Shown: positions 21,300-33,604, numbered from the stretch's first letter. The stretch: 64,000 bases of DNA from Lottia gigantea (GCF_000327385.1 NW_008706824.1:786169-850168); one strand, 5' to 3'. A program made the numbers and translations. The notes: generated from the sequence alone by a model not told the origin.

Positions 21300-22388
21300 T
21301 TTTCATTTGAGGGAATTGATACAAGTGAAATTATGAAATAATACAAATTACTAAGAGTTCAATATGCTGATCAAAAGAAGTAAATATAATGTTTGTAACA
21401 TATTGGACTGAAAATTAATTCCTCTTGATTCAATATTTTACATTATATGATTGACCACCAAGATAATTCAACACTTGTTTCATTAAAAATATTAATTGAT
21501 TTTCTCAAATGAGTATAAATATGAGTGGAATATTTCTACAGTTCTACAGTTCCAGTTATTTTCCATCTTACATCTCGTATTTATATTTGAATCTTAACTA
21601 CTAGTTAAGTAGATCGAATATAGTTGATATTTATAAAGAAGTCTTGATATATATACGGGAGCTGGGACGCTAGAGTGGTGCCGTGACCAGGATTTTATTA
21701 TTTCCCATCTTACACCTCGTATGTATATTTAATTTTTAACTAACTAGTTAAGTAGATCGAATATAGTTGATAGTTATAAAGAAGTCTTAATATATATATA
21801 TACGGGAGCTGGGACGCTAGAGTGGTGCCGTGGCCAGGATTTTATTATTTCCCATCTTACATCTCGTATGTATATTTAATCCTTAACTACTAGTTAAGTA
21901 GATCGAATATAGTTGATAGTTATAAAGAAGTCTTAATATATATATATATATATATATACGGGAGCTGGGACGCTAGAGTGGTGCCGTGACCAGGAATTTA
22001 TTATTTCCCATCTTACATCTCGTATGTATATTTAATCCTTAACTACTAGTTAAGTAGATCGAATATAGTTGATAGTTATAAAGAAGTCTTAATATATATA
22101 TATATACGGGAGCTGGGACGCTAGAGTGGTGCCGTGACCAGGAATTTCTTATTTCCCATCTTACACCTCGTATGTATATTTAATTCTTAACTAACTAGTG
22201 AAGTAGATCGAATATAGTTGATAGTTATAAAGAAGTCTTAATATATATATATATATACGGGAGCTGGGACGCTAGAGTGGTGCCGTGACCAGGATTTTAT
22301 TATTTCCCATCTTACACCTCGTATGTATATTTAATTCTTAACTAACTAGTGAAGTAGATCGAATATAGTTGATAGTTATAAAGAAGTC

Positions 22389-22435
<47 letters not shown>

Positions 22436-23700
22436 GGGAGCTGGGACGCTAGAGTGGTGCCGTGACCAGGATTTTATTATTTCCCATCTTACACCTCGTA
22501 TGTATATTTAATTCTTAACTAACTAGTTAAGAAGATCGAATAAAGTAGTTGATAGTAGGAGCTAGATTTATGACTATATACGTGAGTGGCAAACCGATAG
22601 ATTAGATGGAGTTTGAGTATGATGTTAACAGTTGGTGAGATGAGTATGTCCAAGACGAGAGCGATATAAATTATTTGAGACCTTTTTCTGGCGAGGGAAA
22701 TCATAAATGTTCGGACTGGATATGAGACCTTGAACGTATAGGTTTGCTTTAACAGGCTGATGATTGTCGTAATTGTCGTTTACTGGCCGAAAGCTAATTA
22801 TGTCATACGGTACATAAATAGCAACCCTACTTGTTCTTAGCGACATCTAAAATATGCGTTAATATCCAATTCGCTAAGAAAAAATTGTTAAGTTTAAAAC
22901 AAAATTTCGGAGAATCAGTTGAAACTTATCGAGACCGTATTCTCAGAACGGCCGAGGATACCTGCACTGGCGATGAATAAGTTCATCCTATCATATCATA
23001 CAGAGTATTCTTAAAGATGTTTTCGTGGACAGGCTGCGAGAACATTTTTCGCAAATTAATCCGAGACAAACCTTTAACGCTAGAAGACGCAGCGAAGTCG
23101 GCTCTACTCGAACAACAAACGACCCGATATATAATTTGTTACGGACCGAGCACACCAAGGAACATAGAGATGACGACATTGAGCCTGCCACCAGAAACGC
23201 CACCACCACGTCGGCAATATCCACCAGAACCAGCTACCAATTACGTCAGGACAGAAGAAATCCTGTCGTAATGCACAATAGTCCAAGTGTATCTTTTAAA
23301 TAGAATATAATATCGATAGTAAAAAGAAAAAGTGAATATCGACAGACATGGTGTATTATAAAACAATTTTTAATGTTCCGGGTTTAAAGTGTTTCCTTTA
23401 TTTCTTTTCAGCAAAAGCAACAATTGTGGACAATTAGATTTTTATTGCGTCCCTCGGAGTGATGTAATATTATGCTAATATTCATTTGAGAGAATCGATC
23501 CAAGTGAAATTATGATATAAAATTAAAATAATACAAATTAATTGTTATCATGTGTGAACTCATTTAGACCAAGTTCAAGAGTTCAATAGTATTAAAAAGT
23601 AAAGTTAAGTAAACAGTATATATGTAATAAAACTGATCTTTCATAAAGAACTGTTATTATACTCTGGGATCTGGGACGCTAGACTGGATTTCAACCAGTT
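21300..23700 (+). mobile_element. LTR retrotransposon fossil (gag part, LTR-like ends)
   Basis: Related segments at the two ends (TGAG(G/A)GAAT(T/C)GAT(A/C)CAAG near 21,308 and 23,487, and GGGACGCTAGA at the inner or outer edge) look like remains of LTRs. Between them, about 22,860-23,270 encodes gag-like sequence: SLKQNFGESVETYRDRIL and PLTLEDAAKSALLEQQ, as in Ty3/gypsy-type Retrotrans_gag proteins. A primer-binding-like TGGTGCCGTGACCAGGA follows the LTR end. No pol genes remain. It is broken with many breaks and is an old fossil, with the LTR/leader region tandemly amplified (separate entry). Whether it is gypsy or BEL/Pao is uncertain. Confidence 0.5.
21555..22540 (+). repeat. Tandem array of an LTR-end/leader unit, about 7 copies
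   Basis: Units beginning TCCCATCTTACA(C/T)CTCGTA occur at about 21,563, 21,704, 21,851, 22,007, 22,155, 22,306 and 22,483, so spacing is 141-177 bases. Length variation comes mainly from an internal (TA)n microsatellite. Every complete unit carries GGAGCTGGGACGCTAGAG and TGGTGCCGTGACCAGGA, the junction of LTR end and primer-binding-like site. The array is part of the LTR fossil. Confidence 0.85.
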
Positions 23701-23829
23701 TGTTTGAACCTGTTTGTCTTGAACACAACAACCTACAGTACCTTAGTGAAAGAATGTTCCCAAGATTACATGTATTTCATCTGTATAATTGCTTTTCAAT
23801 ATGAGTTGTTTATAAACAATGATTTTTTT

Positions 23830-24205
23830 CAAAAACACCTGGACCTGGCATTGCTCACAGATTGACTGAGGCTCTGGGAACAAGAAAGAGACTGAACGAA
23901 TTAATCATTTGAAAACATTTATGGAGAAGAAAACTCGTGCACGTCATGTCAACAGAAAATACTTTGCGCCAGGGTTGATATGTACATTGAAAGGTGCACC
24001 TGTTCAACAAGTCTGAGATCGAATATTCAAGGCCGATTTTGCACATCTCAGTTGCCACCAGCCTCTATAGGATACATGCCAAACATGTGTGACGACCCTG
24101 CTGTACAACTAAAGAAGGCTAAATGAAACTTGAAATGAGGCAAAACTGGCCGAAAAAGGGCGTGTGAAGGAGTTGCATTTACGACAGGCAGAAGCTGCTC
24201 AAACT
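23830..24205 (+). pseudogene. Unrecognised coding remnant
   Basis: The + strand reads HLKTFMEKKTRARHVNRKYF, APGLICTLKGAPVQQV and, later, a helical stretch LAEKGRVKELHLRQAEAAQT. The composition is protein-like, but stops and frame changes interrupt it. No family is recognised. Confidence 0.25.
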
Positions 24206-24379
24206 GAATAGAAGACTGACTGTCAGACGACAAAAACATGCTACTAAAAAAAATAACATTTTAAAGTAAAAGTACATTTTTTAACTTTTACATTCCCGTT
24301 CTTTTTCAGTGCTGTTTTTGTCTGTCTTAATGTACCTAATATCTTAATAAATATTATCTTAAACACTGTTTGTTATTAA

Positions 24380-25150
24380 TATCTACACTAGCTCTTAAGT
24401 CATTAATACGAAATGCAGTGGTTGGGAAAAGGGGCTTATTCAGTTGTATGTGTTCGAATGTTTGTATATTAAATGGTCGCTGTGTAGGCGATATGTTAGA
24501 CGAGAAAACATGTTTTAATAAGAAAGGAACTAGCACCGTGGATTATGTTAAAACTAATCTTTCACACTTTCAACAAATATGTAATTCAAAAATATCACCT
24601 TTAAGTCACTTATCCGACCATTGTCTTTTGACATGTTCTGTATTAACAGATCCTGATATAAGCTACCAGAGTAATTCTAATAAATGTACTAGGTCAGACA
24701 ATTATGCTGTGCATAAATCAAATAGTAAATCAACATGGACCAAATTCATTTGGAAACCTGAATCGAAAGCCCAGCTTAGAGCTAACAATATTTGAGGGAA
24801 TAATTTTCTCATGTCAACCTATAGTAGTACTGAGCCACAGGAAGTAGACGCGGCAGTCAAGTATCACAGACATTTTTTATTAATTCCTCCAAAGTCTGTT
24901 TTAAACCAATTTGAATAAGTAATAAGTGTAAAAAGAAAATTAATAGTTTGATAAAGACTGCTCTCGTCTTAAGAGAGATCTTTTAGACTCTCCGAAAGTT
25001 TAATCAAAATATAGATGATTACCACCTAGAAACTATATATCACAGAAGGAAAAAGGAATATAAGAAATTAGTTAAATATAAGAGCAGGAAAAACAAAAAT
25101 GAAATTCTGCACAAGCTAAATGAGCTAACTCAGCTATGGGTTCATTGAAG
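24380..25150 (+). mobile_element. LINE endonuclease-domain fragment
   Basis: The frame 24,370-24,795 shows the C-terminal half of an apurinic-type endonuclease: VCILNGRCVGDM, KKGTSTVDYV and SPLSHLSDHCLL (the catalytic SDH). After a stop, weak similarity continues with the linker to the reverse transcriptase (RRKKEYKKLVKYKSRKNK). It ends abruptly near 25,150 with no reverse transcriptase, so it is truncated at both ends. Confidence 0.65.
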
Positions 25151-27900
25151 TTATTATTACCAATCGTAATCGTCATATTTTAAATTATCATGATATCGTT
25201 ATTTTCGTACTGTATCGTTGAGTAATGTATAGTATGATTGTATTCTTTCCTTATTGTGTACTTCGAATATACTAATTGTAAATTTAATGAATTATATTCT
25301 TGCATTATCTCAGATAGCTAAGCTTTTTTGTTATTGTCATGTCACAGAGTTAGTTTTTCTCACCAAAACAACTACTCTGTTTATCTGATGGAAAAATGCT
25401 CTGTCAGCATTTAGGCTGATCGTTACAGGGCCATATTTCTTTCACTTTTATAAAATATACTTTTTCCCATCGTTTCTTATATACAAATCAACTAAATAGT
25501 ATATAATCTTATTAAGTGACATAAAAATCAGATAATTCGAAAGTTTCAGGGAAACTATATCTTCTGAAAAATCTTACCTTAAATATTTCCAATAATACCA
25601 GTTATTTATAAGAACCTTCATACAAATTTTTATTCACTTTCACCTTTTTGTTAGTCCTGAGGACACTATCTCAGTTTCTCCTGAAAGGAACACAAGCCAC
25701 CATAGTGTCAGTTTTCATTTTTTATTATTTATTAAACCTTTTTTTTAAATTAGAAGACAACGTATTTCATGAATATTTTATAAGGAATAGTGTATTTTTA
25801 TTAATGATTTAATATTGACAATACCATTCTTATTTGTATATGTATTTATAATCCCACATTCTTTATGTAAATTGTATGAAATCCCCTTTTTTATTTTTTC
25901 AGCTTTTTACCCTTTAATCTGTTCTTTCGACTTTTTATGGGATAACGTTGTCCAAGATTATACTGGAATAAACATTATCGTATTTTTCACAGTGTGTTTT
26001 TTGAATACGGACAAATATACCTTCAAAACTTCCACCGTCTGATCCTGGATACGTTACAGTTATGATTACGAATATATATATATATGCTACATTCATCTCT
26101 AGAAACCTATTTCACTTGCAGCCGTATGAATCTAAACCATTTTGTTTATAGATACTGTCGAAACAGACTTATATAAACTTTTTGCTTGTCTCTGGATCGA
26201 CTATTATCATATCAATTTAGTACATCATGTACTCGTGTAGCAATAAATATTATATAAACCAAAATATCTAAAATAATGCCAAATATCAGAAGCCAGTTAT
26301 ATCTGTACTACATCATCCCTCTTTGTCTAGTTTCAACTATATGTTAAATGTATTTCTTTCATAATTAACAACAGCTGGCATCAGTGATGTTCATATTGGT
26401 TGACCTACATTTATTTTCAAGGGAGGTAATCCATATTTTTATATTTTAAAAGCTAGAAACACCAAGTTATAGATAATCACGAATAATTTTTATTTCGTTA
26501 TTCATGATCACAATAATCAATTTGACGAATTCGCTTAAAATATTGAAAATAACCCACAAGACGTAGATAGAATACATTTAAATTGTGTAGACATAAATTA
26601 ACATAATATATTCATGTGCCGTTCATATTCAAGGGAGGTAACTGACACTAAAAACTTAAAATTCAAAATTATTTCTGTATTTCTTTGTTTTTTTACGATC
26701 AATGTTTTTATATTATGTTTATTTATCATATATTAAATACTGTAATGAACATGTGGATGAGTTTGTAGCTATATATGACTTCGAATTGACAGCAAACACG
26801 GTCTGCATACATTAACCACATATTGAATCCTGATAATACGCATCACGTGATCAACAATATTCCAGCTGGAGTGCAGATACACGCAGAGTCTGAGGTCAAT
26901 CCCACAATGGAAATAAATAAACCTTTCGAATTAGCAATATAGTCATCACGGGCTTAATATAAAAGAACAGTTTATAAGGGAGCTTCGACATAGGTAAATG
27001 AATGCATATAAATTTACATCACGGGGTATCGAAAGTATACGTATATACTTAAATTCTTCGGGTATATACTTAGAACAAGTGAGTCAAAATTGATCACCAC
27101 ACTGTACTGTAAATAATGTAATTTTAATGTTCACACAATTCCTACAAAATTGTTGGTGTGCCCACTCAATTTTTAGTATACGTGATGAAGGAGAAAATAT
27201 TATTTTCTACAAGCCTGGCTAGACTAACAAGTTGACCTAGTTATTGACTAAAACTTGTGTTAGACTTCTGATATTATTCATTTATCTAGATAAAGCCCGT
27301 TTTGATGCTCTTAAATGCAATGCTTTTCTTGATAACGTTACCCGCATGATCATGTTAATTGCATGCTTTTCTTTTTTAATTTATCAGATATCACCCCTCC
27401 GAATTCAATAATCAACATTTTCAACCATTCTTGCATTGTCATAATTTCATAACTGATGATGCAGTTCTGGTATTGAACACTATCGTTATTGCGCAGTGCA
27501 TTTGCTTAAGTCGGTTTTAGAGCATCTGAGTTATGAATCTTTGTTTTGCTGCAATCTGGCTTGGCACATATTCATATCCGAACTCAAATGATGTTTGATT
27601 TGAAAATATACTAGTTTTGGGGGGTTTTTATTCTTAACATTTTCGTTGATTTCTGTATATTAACATAAAGTTGATAACCTCACGAAAAATATGACTCTAA
27701 TCGATCTCTGTATTTGACATCAGAATTTGCTTTCTCCAAGTTCTTAGATGAATTGAAGCTATCAATGAAGGACATATAACGAATAGCTGATTCTTGATTG
27801 CAACCAGAGCGAAAACAATTCTGAAATTTCTCGCTAAACCATTTAGTGTTTGGTGTCATGCCAAAATAAGAGTTCTTTTAAAAAATATATATAAAATTCA
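25151..27900. other. AT-rich intergenic sequence
   Basis: No gene was found. Bases 26,145-26,265 (GATACTGTCGAAACAGACTT ... GTCTCTGGATCGACTATT ... AATAAATATT) match 53,110-53,230 and look like the 3' end of a dispersed non-LTR element. CAAGGGAGGTAA blocks occur near 26,420 and 26,632. Confidence 0.5.
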
Positions 27901-27929
27901 TATTTTAGATAAACGTAATCGCTCTTAAG

Positions 27930-29310
27930 ACAACTTTTAGAATATTCATACTCCAACATGTGTTAGCTAACATCAATGTATTGTGAACTATTCTTCTTTC
28001 GAGTTGTTCAAGGCATTTTATCTCAGAAAAACTAAAAGGCTGAAATAAAAAGGATTTCATACGATTAACATGAGCCATCTTCTTTATAAAGATTTTTCAT
28101 GCTTGCCTTAAAGAGCAATTTTTTTATATTAAAATGGCACGATATATATATTGGTCTACATTTTCTAAATTTTGTCCATTAATAGAGAAGTTGAATGTTT
28201 CTTTATATTTGATATTGTCAGAAATAATCATGGTTTAGTTATATTACAATTTATTTTAAGTTTCCATAAGTTACAATACTTGCCAAGTTTTTTTTTAGTT
28301 TTTTTTCTTGTAAACAATATTATATTCATATAGAAAAGGATTGGGGAACAGGCTTTCGCCTATATTACCCCTCTACCGACAAAAAAACATTACATTATAT
28401 ATGCAAAAATTGTACAATAAAAATAAAACATAGTAATTTTGTTATTTATTTACCTAAACATATTTACATGAGAGATAACTACACCTCAGTGCTGGTGATA
28501 TTAACTACACCTCAGTGCTGGTGATATTGGTTAAAGATTAGGAAATGCAGAATTTTTTACTTAACTGAATGAAATTATGAACTTGCTGGAAAACGGTTAT
28601 TGTTGATTCTTGACATGTTGTTCCATATAAAAGAATATTAATTATAGATCTGTAGGTTGAAGTACTTGCCAAGTTTATATTAACAGTTTTGTAAAGCGGT
28701 TTTAGACTTTGAGATGAGCATTATATCATCTGCAGACATTATATTGTTAATTGAAAAGGATCTTATTGGGACACACTCTTTGTTAAAAATTTTGTGAATA
28801 TCATCAAGAAAAATATTAAAAAGTGAAGGGCTCAGAGAGTCACCTTGTCTAACACAAGTATTTATTTCAAAAAATCGAGTGGGATTATTTTCTATCTTCA
28901 CTGAAGATAAAGTACAATTATGTAAATTATTAATGATGTTAAAGAATTTAGTTCCAACACCTAACTTTAAAAGTTTTAGTAGGAGGGCACTTCTCCATAC
29001 AGAAGTCTACAAAAGCAATATTTTCATTTTTATTTTTCATAGTTTATAATATTAATAGATCGCTGGAGTTTTATTTTTTCTAAATCCAAATTGATATTGT
29101 GAAAGTTTATTTTCTAGAATCTCTTGCAGTCTTGAGTTGAGAGGGTTATGGAATAATTTGCTTAGAATGTTAGAAATTGATAAACCTCGGTATTTCGTCG
29201 AGGGGTCCGTTTTTGCTCTCTGTTTTATGTGTAGATGCAATGTATACCCTTCGCCAATTGTCTGGGTATATGTAGGTGTGAATTATAGAATTAAAAAGTT
29301 TGGTTAATAT
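27930..29310 (-). mobile_element. Broken LINE reverse transcriptase with a nested insertion
   Basis: Minus-strand frames show TKYRGLSISNILSKLFHNPL, YQFGFRKNKTPAI, AFVDF, CVRQGDSLSPSLFNIFLDDI, and SADDIMLISKSKTALQNC, where the usual YADD has become SADD. After the inserted block 28,291-28,662 the thumb-like part resumes with YCNLWKLKINCNITK. Several stops and frame changes make it dead. The clade is not certain. Confidence 0.7.
28291..28662 (-). mobile_element. Short LINE 3' end inserted in another LINE
   Basis: The 14-bp duplication TACTTGCCAAGTTT flanks it exactly at 28,277-28,290 and 28,663-28,676. An A-rich tail (T-rich on the + strand at 28,291-28,317) shows that the insert is on the minus strand. 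It includes a palindromic AGGCTTTCGCCT and a 24-base tandem duplication (ACTACACCTCAGTGCTGGTG at about 28,478 and 28,502). It is 5' truncated and non-coding. Confidence 0.8.
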
Positions 29311-29519
29311 AGGTAGTACTCAATTATATTCGACGTTTTTGGGTTATGTCTGTGGAGATGTTTTTATTATTGTTGTCACCAGTGTAGGATGTTTTTCTGT
29401 GATAAAAAATTGAAACATGTACAAACAATGATCTGTGATTCTACAATGTTATTTCTGAAAATAAGTGAATACGTATAAATAATAAAAACCATATCGATTT
29501 TTACATTCTTGATTTATGA

Positions 29520-30390
29520 GAATTTATCGTTTCTTGTGTTAGTGGTATATCCGTAGTAGCAATGTTGTTTGGTAAGGTTGTTTTTTTTCAATTCTGACAA
29601 TTTGATAGATTTCAAATTTCTCACTTGACATGTTTGAGACATCACATGTTTTCTGTATGCATGTCTCTTCTTTTCAGGAATAGGTTTAACAACCCAGGTT
29701 TTACACCTCTTTGGAAATACTTGGTTGTACTTTAACTCACCATCTGATGGACCTCGTGAAGATGTGACTTGCTCTCTACCTGTGTTATAATTATGCTACA
29801 CCGGCAAAACAGCGTCAATTTGTCCACAGACTTCAAAAGTGCATTGTCAATCAAACTACAAGAAAGGTTGCAGATGAAGGTTTCTTCTTCTTTTGTTCTG
29901 TTTTTGTTAGGAGTTGATGGGCTCAAGAATGAAACAGGCTGTTCGAGTCCCATTCGTAAACATTCACACTATGGTGTATCACCGACGTTTTCTTCTCCTT
30001 CTGCAATTCCATATTCAAAGATAGTGAACCACAGCCATATATGCCCACCACGGCATGCGGATGGTAAATATTCAAGATTTTTGGACCAGGGCAATAACTC
30101 TGCTTCTAACGGTCGAAAATAGCTCAAAATCGAACTTGATCTTCGTTTTATGAATATGTATACACATACCGAATATCATTTGATTCCATCAAAAAATCTA
30201 GTTTTTAGTTTACAAGCAAATGTTTACGGACGGACAGGGGTGCCGACAATATACGTCCACATAGAGAGATGTGGGCGTATAAAAATGGATTTTGATGAAG
30301 CTGATCCAATGCCACAGAATTTAACAATCCTTGGTGGACGTTGCCTTTGATTTGGAGACATGCCAGACTTCGAACTGAGTTGGTGAGGAA
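29520..30390 (-). pseudogene. Transposase-family remnant, tandem copy A
   Basis: On the minus strand the order is QFEVWHVSKSKATSTKD (near 30,350), a short-repeat insertion, VNVYEWDSNSLFHS, DNALLKSVDKLTLFCR, then ELKYNQVFPKRCKTWVVKPI and PEKKRHAYRK. These match the later parts of the GDGRCDSPGH-type transposase family (FDVWHxxK, EWDxN, LTxFCHTG, RYxxxFPKxxKxWVxKxIxEKK). Stops and frame changes are frequent. Copy B has the same order and lies at 30,391-30,660 plus 33,605-34,140. Confidence 0.6.
30060..30285 (+). repeat. Short dispersed element of the GGGCAATAACTC type
   Basis: It begins about GGGCAATAACTCTGCTTCTA and ends GTGGGCGTATAAAAATG with ACGGACGGAC before the end. This layout is common to many molluscan short interspersed repeats. 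It interrupts transposase copy A. The end block is shared with 1980-2050. Confidence 0.55.
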
Positions 30391-30662
30391 ATTCCTTTAA
30401 GAGAATTTATCGTTTTTTGTTTTAGTGGTTTATTCATAGTAGCAATGTTTTGTTTGTTCAATTCTGGCAATTTGATAGATTTCATCCTCATTTCTACTGT
30501 TTGAGACATCAGATCTTTTCTGTATGCATGTCTCTTCTTTTCAGAAATAGGTTTAACAACCCAGGTTTTACACCTCTTTGGAAATACTTGGTTGTACTTC
30601 AACTCGCCCTCTGATGGACCTCGTGTAGATGTTGCTTGCTCTCTACCTGTGTTATAATTATG
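30391..30662 (-). pseudogene. Transposase-family remnant, tandem copy B (C-terminal part)
   Basis: It encodes ELKYNQVFPKRCKTWVVKPI, SEKKRHAYRKDLMSQTVEM and KSIKLPELNKQNIATMNKP on the minus strand, nearly identical to 29,520-29,760 but less decayed. Copy B is cut at 30,662 by a Nimb-like LINE and continues at 33,605. Confidence 0.65.
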
Positions 30663-31164
30663 GTCTCAAGCAGCTGGCCCAGTGGCCCGGGGTTAAGAAT
30701 AGGTCCACCCCCCCCCCCCCCCCCCCAATGCGTGTCGTAAGAAGCGACTGAATTGGGGCTCCTCGTTTGCCGTGAGGTGCGACCCGTGTCGGTTTTGAAA
30801 GGACACCTGGTGGTTGAGGGTTACATACTTCCTAATACATCACTTTGGTCCAGGGGATTCCTAGTCAATCGGCTTGTCGTGTTGAGCCTATGAGTCGGTG
30901 GTTAGAACAGATTAAACTTTTTCTTGTAATAGTTAGTATCTTTTTTCTTCCAAATCATTTCACTGACTCAATTGGGTAAAAAAATAAAAATAAAAGTTCG
31001 GAATTTATTTGCTCCACCCAGAACTTTTATTCTTTTTTTTTGTCTAAGTATATCTCCCGATTACCCCTAGGGCGCCGGCGCTGGAGTCCCGCGTAAAGCC
31101 CGCGCGGATGTCGTGGTCCGTGGTGGTCGGGGGTTTCGGGAGATGAATCCTTTAATATTTCTTC

Positions 31165-32068
31165 ATGGCTACACAAACTAAAAAAAACTTAAACGAGCGT
31201 AAGTGCCGGTTAACTGAGGCCGAATTTACTGATTCGTCTAATTCAGACGAATCATGGCCTCGGTTTCTTGTCATTGACAGTAGTGACCCTGAGAGGTCTT
31301 TATCATCATTGTCCCCATTTGCAATTTCAAAAGGTTTGACTGGACTTGCAAGTGAACCAAAATCGACAAAGAAAATAAGTAATGGGTCTTTGTTGGTTGA
31401 ATGCTCTCGCAAAACTCATTCTGAGCTGTTATTAAAATCATCCACACTGGCTAATTTCCCTATCAAAGTTTCACCTCATTCCTCTCTGAACTCTTCCAAA
31501 GGGGTCATTCGACATCCAGACCTCAATGGATGTTCTCCTGAGGAAATGAAGGAGGAATTACAGGGTATTAGAGTCACGAACGTTGATAGAATATCCGTCC
31601 GTCGTGACGGCCAATTAATTCCAACCAACACATTCATTCTGTTATTTAACCGACCTAATTTACCATCCGAAATAAAAGTAGGCTATCTGAACATTAAAGT
31701 TTCACCATATATACCAAATCCTCTCAGATGTTATAACTGTCAACGCTTCGGGCATGGAACTCGAACTGGTAAGAGTTCGATTCGGTGTGCGCGTTGTGGT
31801 CAGTCTGGGCATGACAACAAGGATTGCACCGAAGCTCCTTGTTGTTGCAATTGCAATGGAAAGCATGTTGCCTTTTCCAAAGACTGTCCAAAGTGGCAAA
31901 CTGAAAAAAAAAATTAATAAAGTAAAAATAGAAAATAAATTATCGTATCCCGAAGCGAGGAAGGTTGTAGAAGGTGCAACTCCATCTACTCCTTCCGGAA
32001 ATACTTTTGCTAATGTCCTTAAGGTTCTTCCAAATCGGTGGAATGCCAAACTGACATCACTTGGCTGA
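31165..32068 (+). pseudogene. LINE ORF1, zinc-knuckle nucleic-acid-binding protein
   Basis: A 250-residue frame starts MATQTKKNLNERKCRLTEAE. It has a Ser-rich N-terminal part and an RNA-binding-like middle (GIRVTNVDRISVRRDGQLIP), then cysteine knuckles from residue about 185: CYNCQRFGHG, the perfect C-x2-C-x4-H-x4-C CARCGQSGHDNKDC, and CCNCNGKHVAFSKDC. The protein coats LINE RNA. The frame stops at 31,915. One frameshift in the A run at about 31,902 moves the expected continuation (LSYPEARKVVEG) into the next frame, to 32,066. Confidence 0.8.
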
Positions 32069-32412
32069 CACGGTTACCAGTAGCGTCTCCGGCATTATTA
32101 CCATCTACCTCTAAGGCAACACCATCTACATCAGACTGAGAAGTCAGTATCTGATGATAGTAGTTTAAGTCTAGCAACTAAAGACGTTCAGCCAAAAGGG
32201 ACTGGTAAGCAGTCCAGACAAAGGCATAGCGAAAGTCTTTCTAAAAATGACAAGTCCGGCAAAAAAAAATGGATCCTCCTCCAAAAAGGGAGGAAGAGAT
32301 CTTTTGAAGTCTGCCATATCTGATAGTATAGATATGGAGGCTTCCGAGGTTGATGCGGAAGTTCTCAACCCCCCTTACCGCAAACCTCGTAGTCCAGTCA
32401 AACCACCCTGAC

Positions 32413-33450
32413 AATGCATCAAAAAAATAATATAATACAATGGAATTGTCGAGGTTTAAGTCATAATCTTAAGTTCAGCTATTAATGCAACAATACAATC
32501 CGTTGGCTATTTGTCTCCAAGAGACTTTCCTTAAGCCAACGGATTTGCGTTTAGTGCCATTTAAACATTTTGTTTGATACCACCATTATGGCACCGATGA
32601 TGATAAGGTCTCGGGTGATGTTTCTATTATTGTCAATATGAATGTCGCCCAGTCCGAAATCACACTCAATTATCCTCTGCAGGTAATAGCCGTGCGAGTT
32701 ACACTCCACGTGCCTATTACCATTTGTTCCATCTACTTATCACCTAGCTTATCATTGAACCGGAGAGAATTGGATGACCTTGTTGCCCAGCTTCCTTCTC
32801 CTTACATTTTGTTAGGAGATTTCAATGGTCACCATTCTCTCTCAGGTAGCTCCGATGATAATACCAGAGGAAAATTAATAGCTGACTTCATTTATGACAA
32901 TGATCTTTGCATCTTTAATGACGAATCGCCTACGTATTTCTGCTCAAAAAACCAAACTTTTTCTCATCTAGATCTGACAATTAGCTCTCCATCTTTGTTC
33001 CAAGATTTTTCTTGGAGTGTCCACGACGATCTCTGCCACAGTGATCATTTTTTATCCTGTAATTCTACGGAATAATGGTCCTTCACCAGTAGACAGGCAA
33101 CAAAGATGGAAACTCTCCAAAGCTAATTGGCCTCTCTTTGAGGCTCTTTGCATTTCTTCTTTTTCTGAAGATGATCTAGATGAGGCAGAAGACCCGATGG
33201 AATTATTTACCACTATCTTACAAGATGTATCGGGTCAGGCGATTCGTAAAACCTCGGCAACTCCAAAACGATTCAATAAACCATGGTTTAAAGAAGACTG
33301 TAAGACAGCACTGAAAGAACGTAATCGTGCTCTGCGACTGATTGAACGTTCTCCTACCGCTGACAACATGGCCTCTTTCCGCATTGAACGGGCGGAAGCC
33401 AGGCGGACTATCCGCCAAGCAAAGAGGTCGTCATGGCAGGAGTATGTTTC
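32413..33450 (+). pseudogene. LINE ORF2 endonuclease domain
   Basis: The start region reads MHQKNNIIQWNCRGLSHNLK, a normal endonuclease N-terminus. After a frameshift near 32,475 come AICLQETFLKPTDLRLVPF and, past a stop at about 32,576, ICSIYLSPSLSLNRRELD, SPYILLGDFNGHHSLSG (catalytic Asp and Asn) and FSHLDLTISSPSLF. A frameshift near 33,055 leads from SDHF to PVILRNNG and the linker FNKPWFKEDCKTALKERNRA. The domain nicks target DNA to prime reverse transcription. The sequence runs into the assembly gap at 33,451. Confidence 0.8.
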
Positions 33451-33500
33451 NNNNNNNNNNNNNNNNNNNNNNNNNNNNNNNNNNNNNNNNNNNNNNNNNN
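33451..33500. other. Assembly gap (50 N)
   Basis: Fifty undetermined bases lie within the Nimb-like LINE, between its endonuclease linker and its 3' tail. The round size suggests a placeholder, so the missing length may be kilobases (reverse transcriptase and RNase H). Confidence 0.95.
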
Positions 33501-33604
33501 TGATATTGATAGGTGTTTTATTGTTTTAGTTTTTGTATGATTTTAACGTATTCTGGAGCTATATAGCCCGTTTGGTGCTGATGCTCCTTAATACATTTCA
33601 TTTC

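Larger units (their letters stand above)
30663..33604 (+). mobile_element. Nimb-like (I superfamily) LINE, near full-length ends, internal gap
   Basis: The insertion lies inside transposase copy B, whose sequence continues on both sides. The short repeat ATTAT at 30,657 and 33,605 is compatible with a target duplication. The order is a GC-richer 5' UTR with a 19-C run (30,708-30,726), ORF1 with zinc knuckles, the ORF2 endonuclease, an assembly gap, and the 3' tail with GGTGCTGATGCTCC and (CATTT)n. The distance from endonuclease to tail is far too short for reverse transcriptase plus RNase H, so most of ORF2 is missing or collapsed at the gap. Related fragments occur at 1664, 5868 and 35,508. 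Confidence 0.85.

Noticed and set aside
22519-23224. Minus-strand frames across the gag region
   Set aside because: Shadows of the + strand gag fossil and the tandem array.
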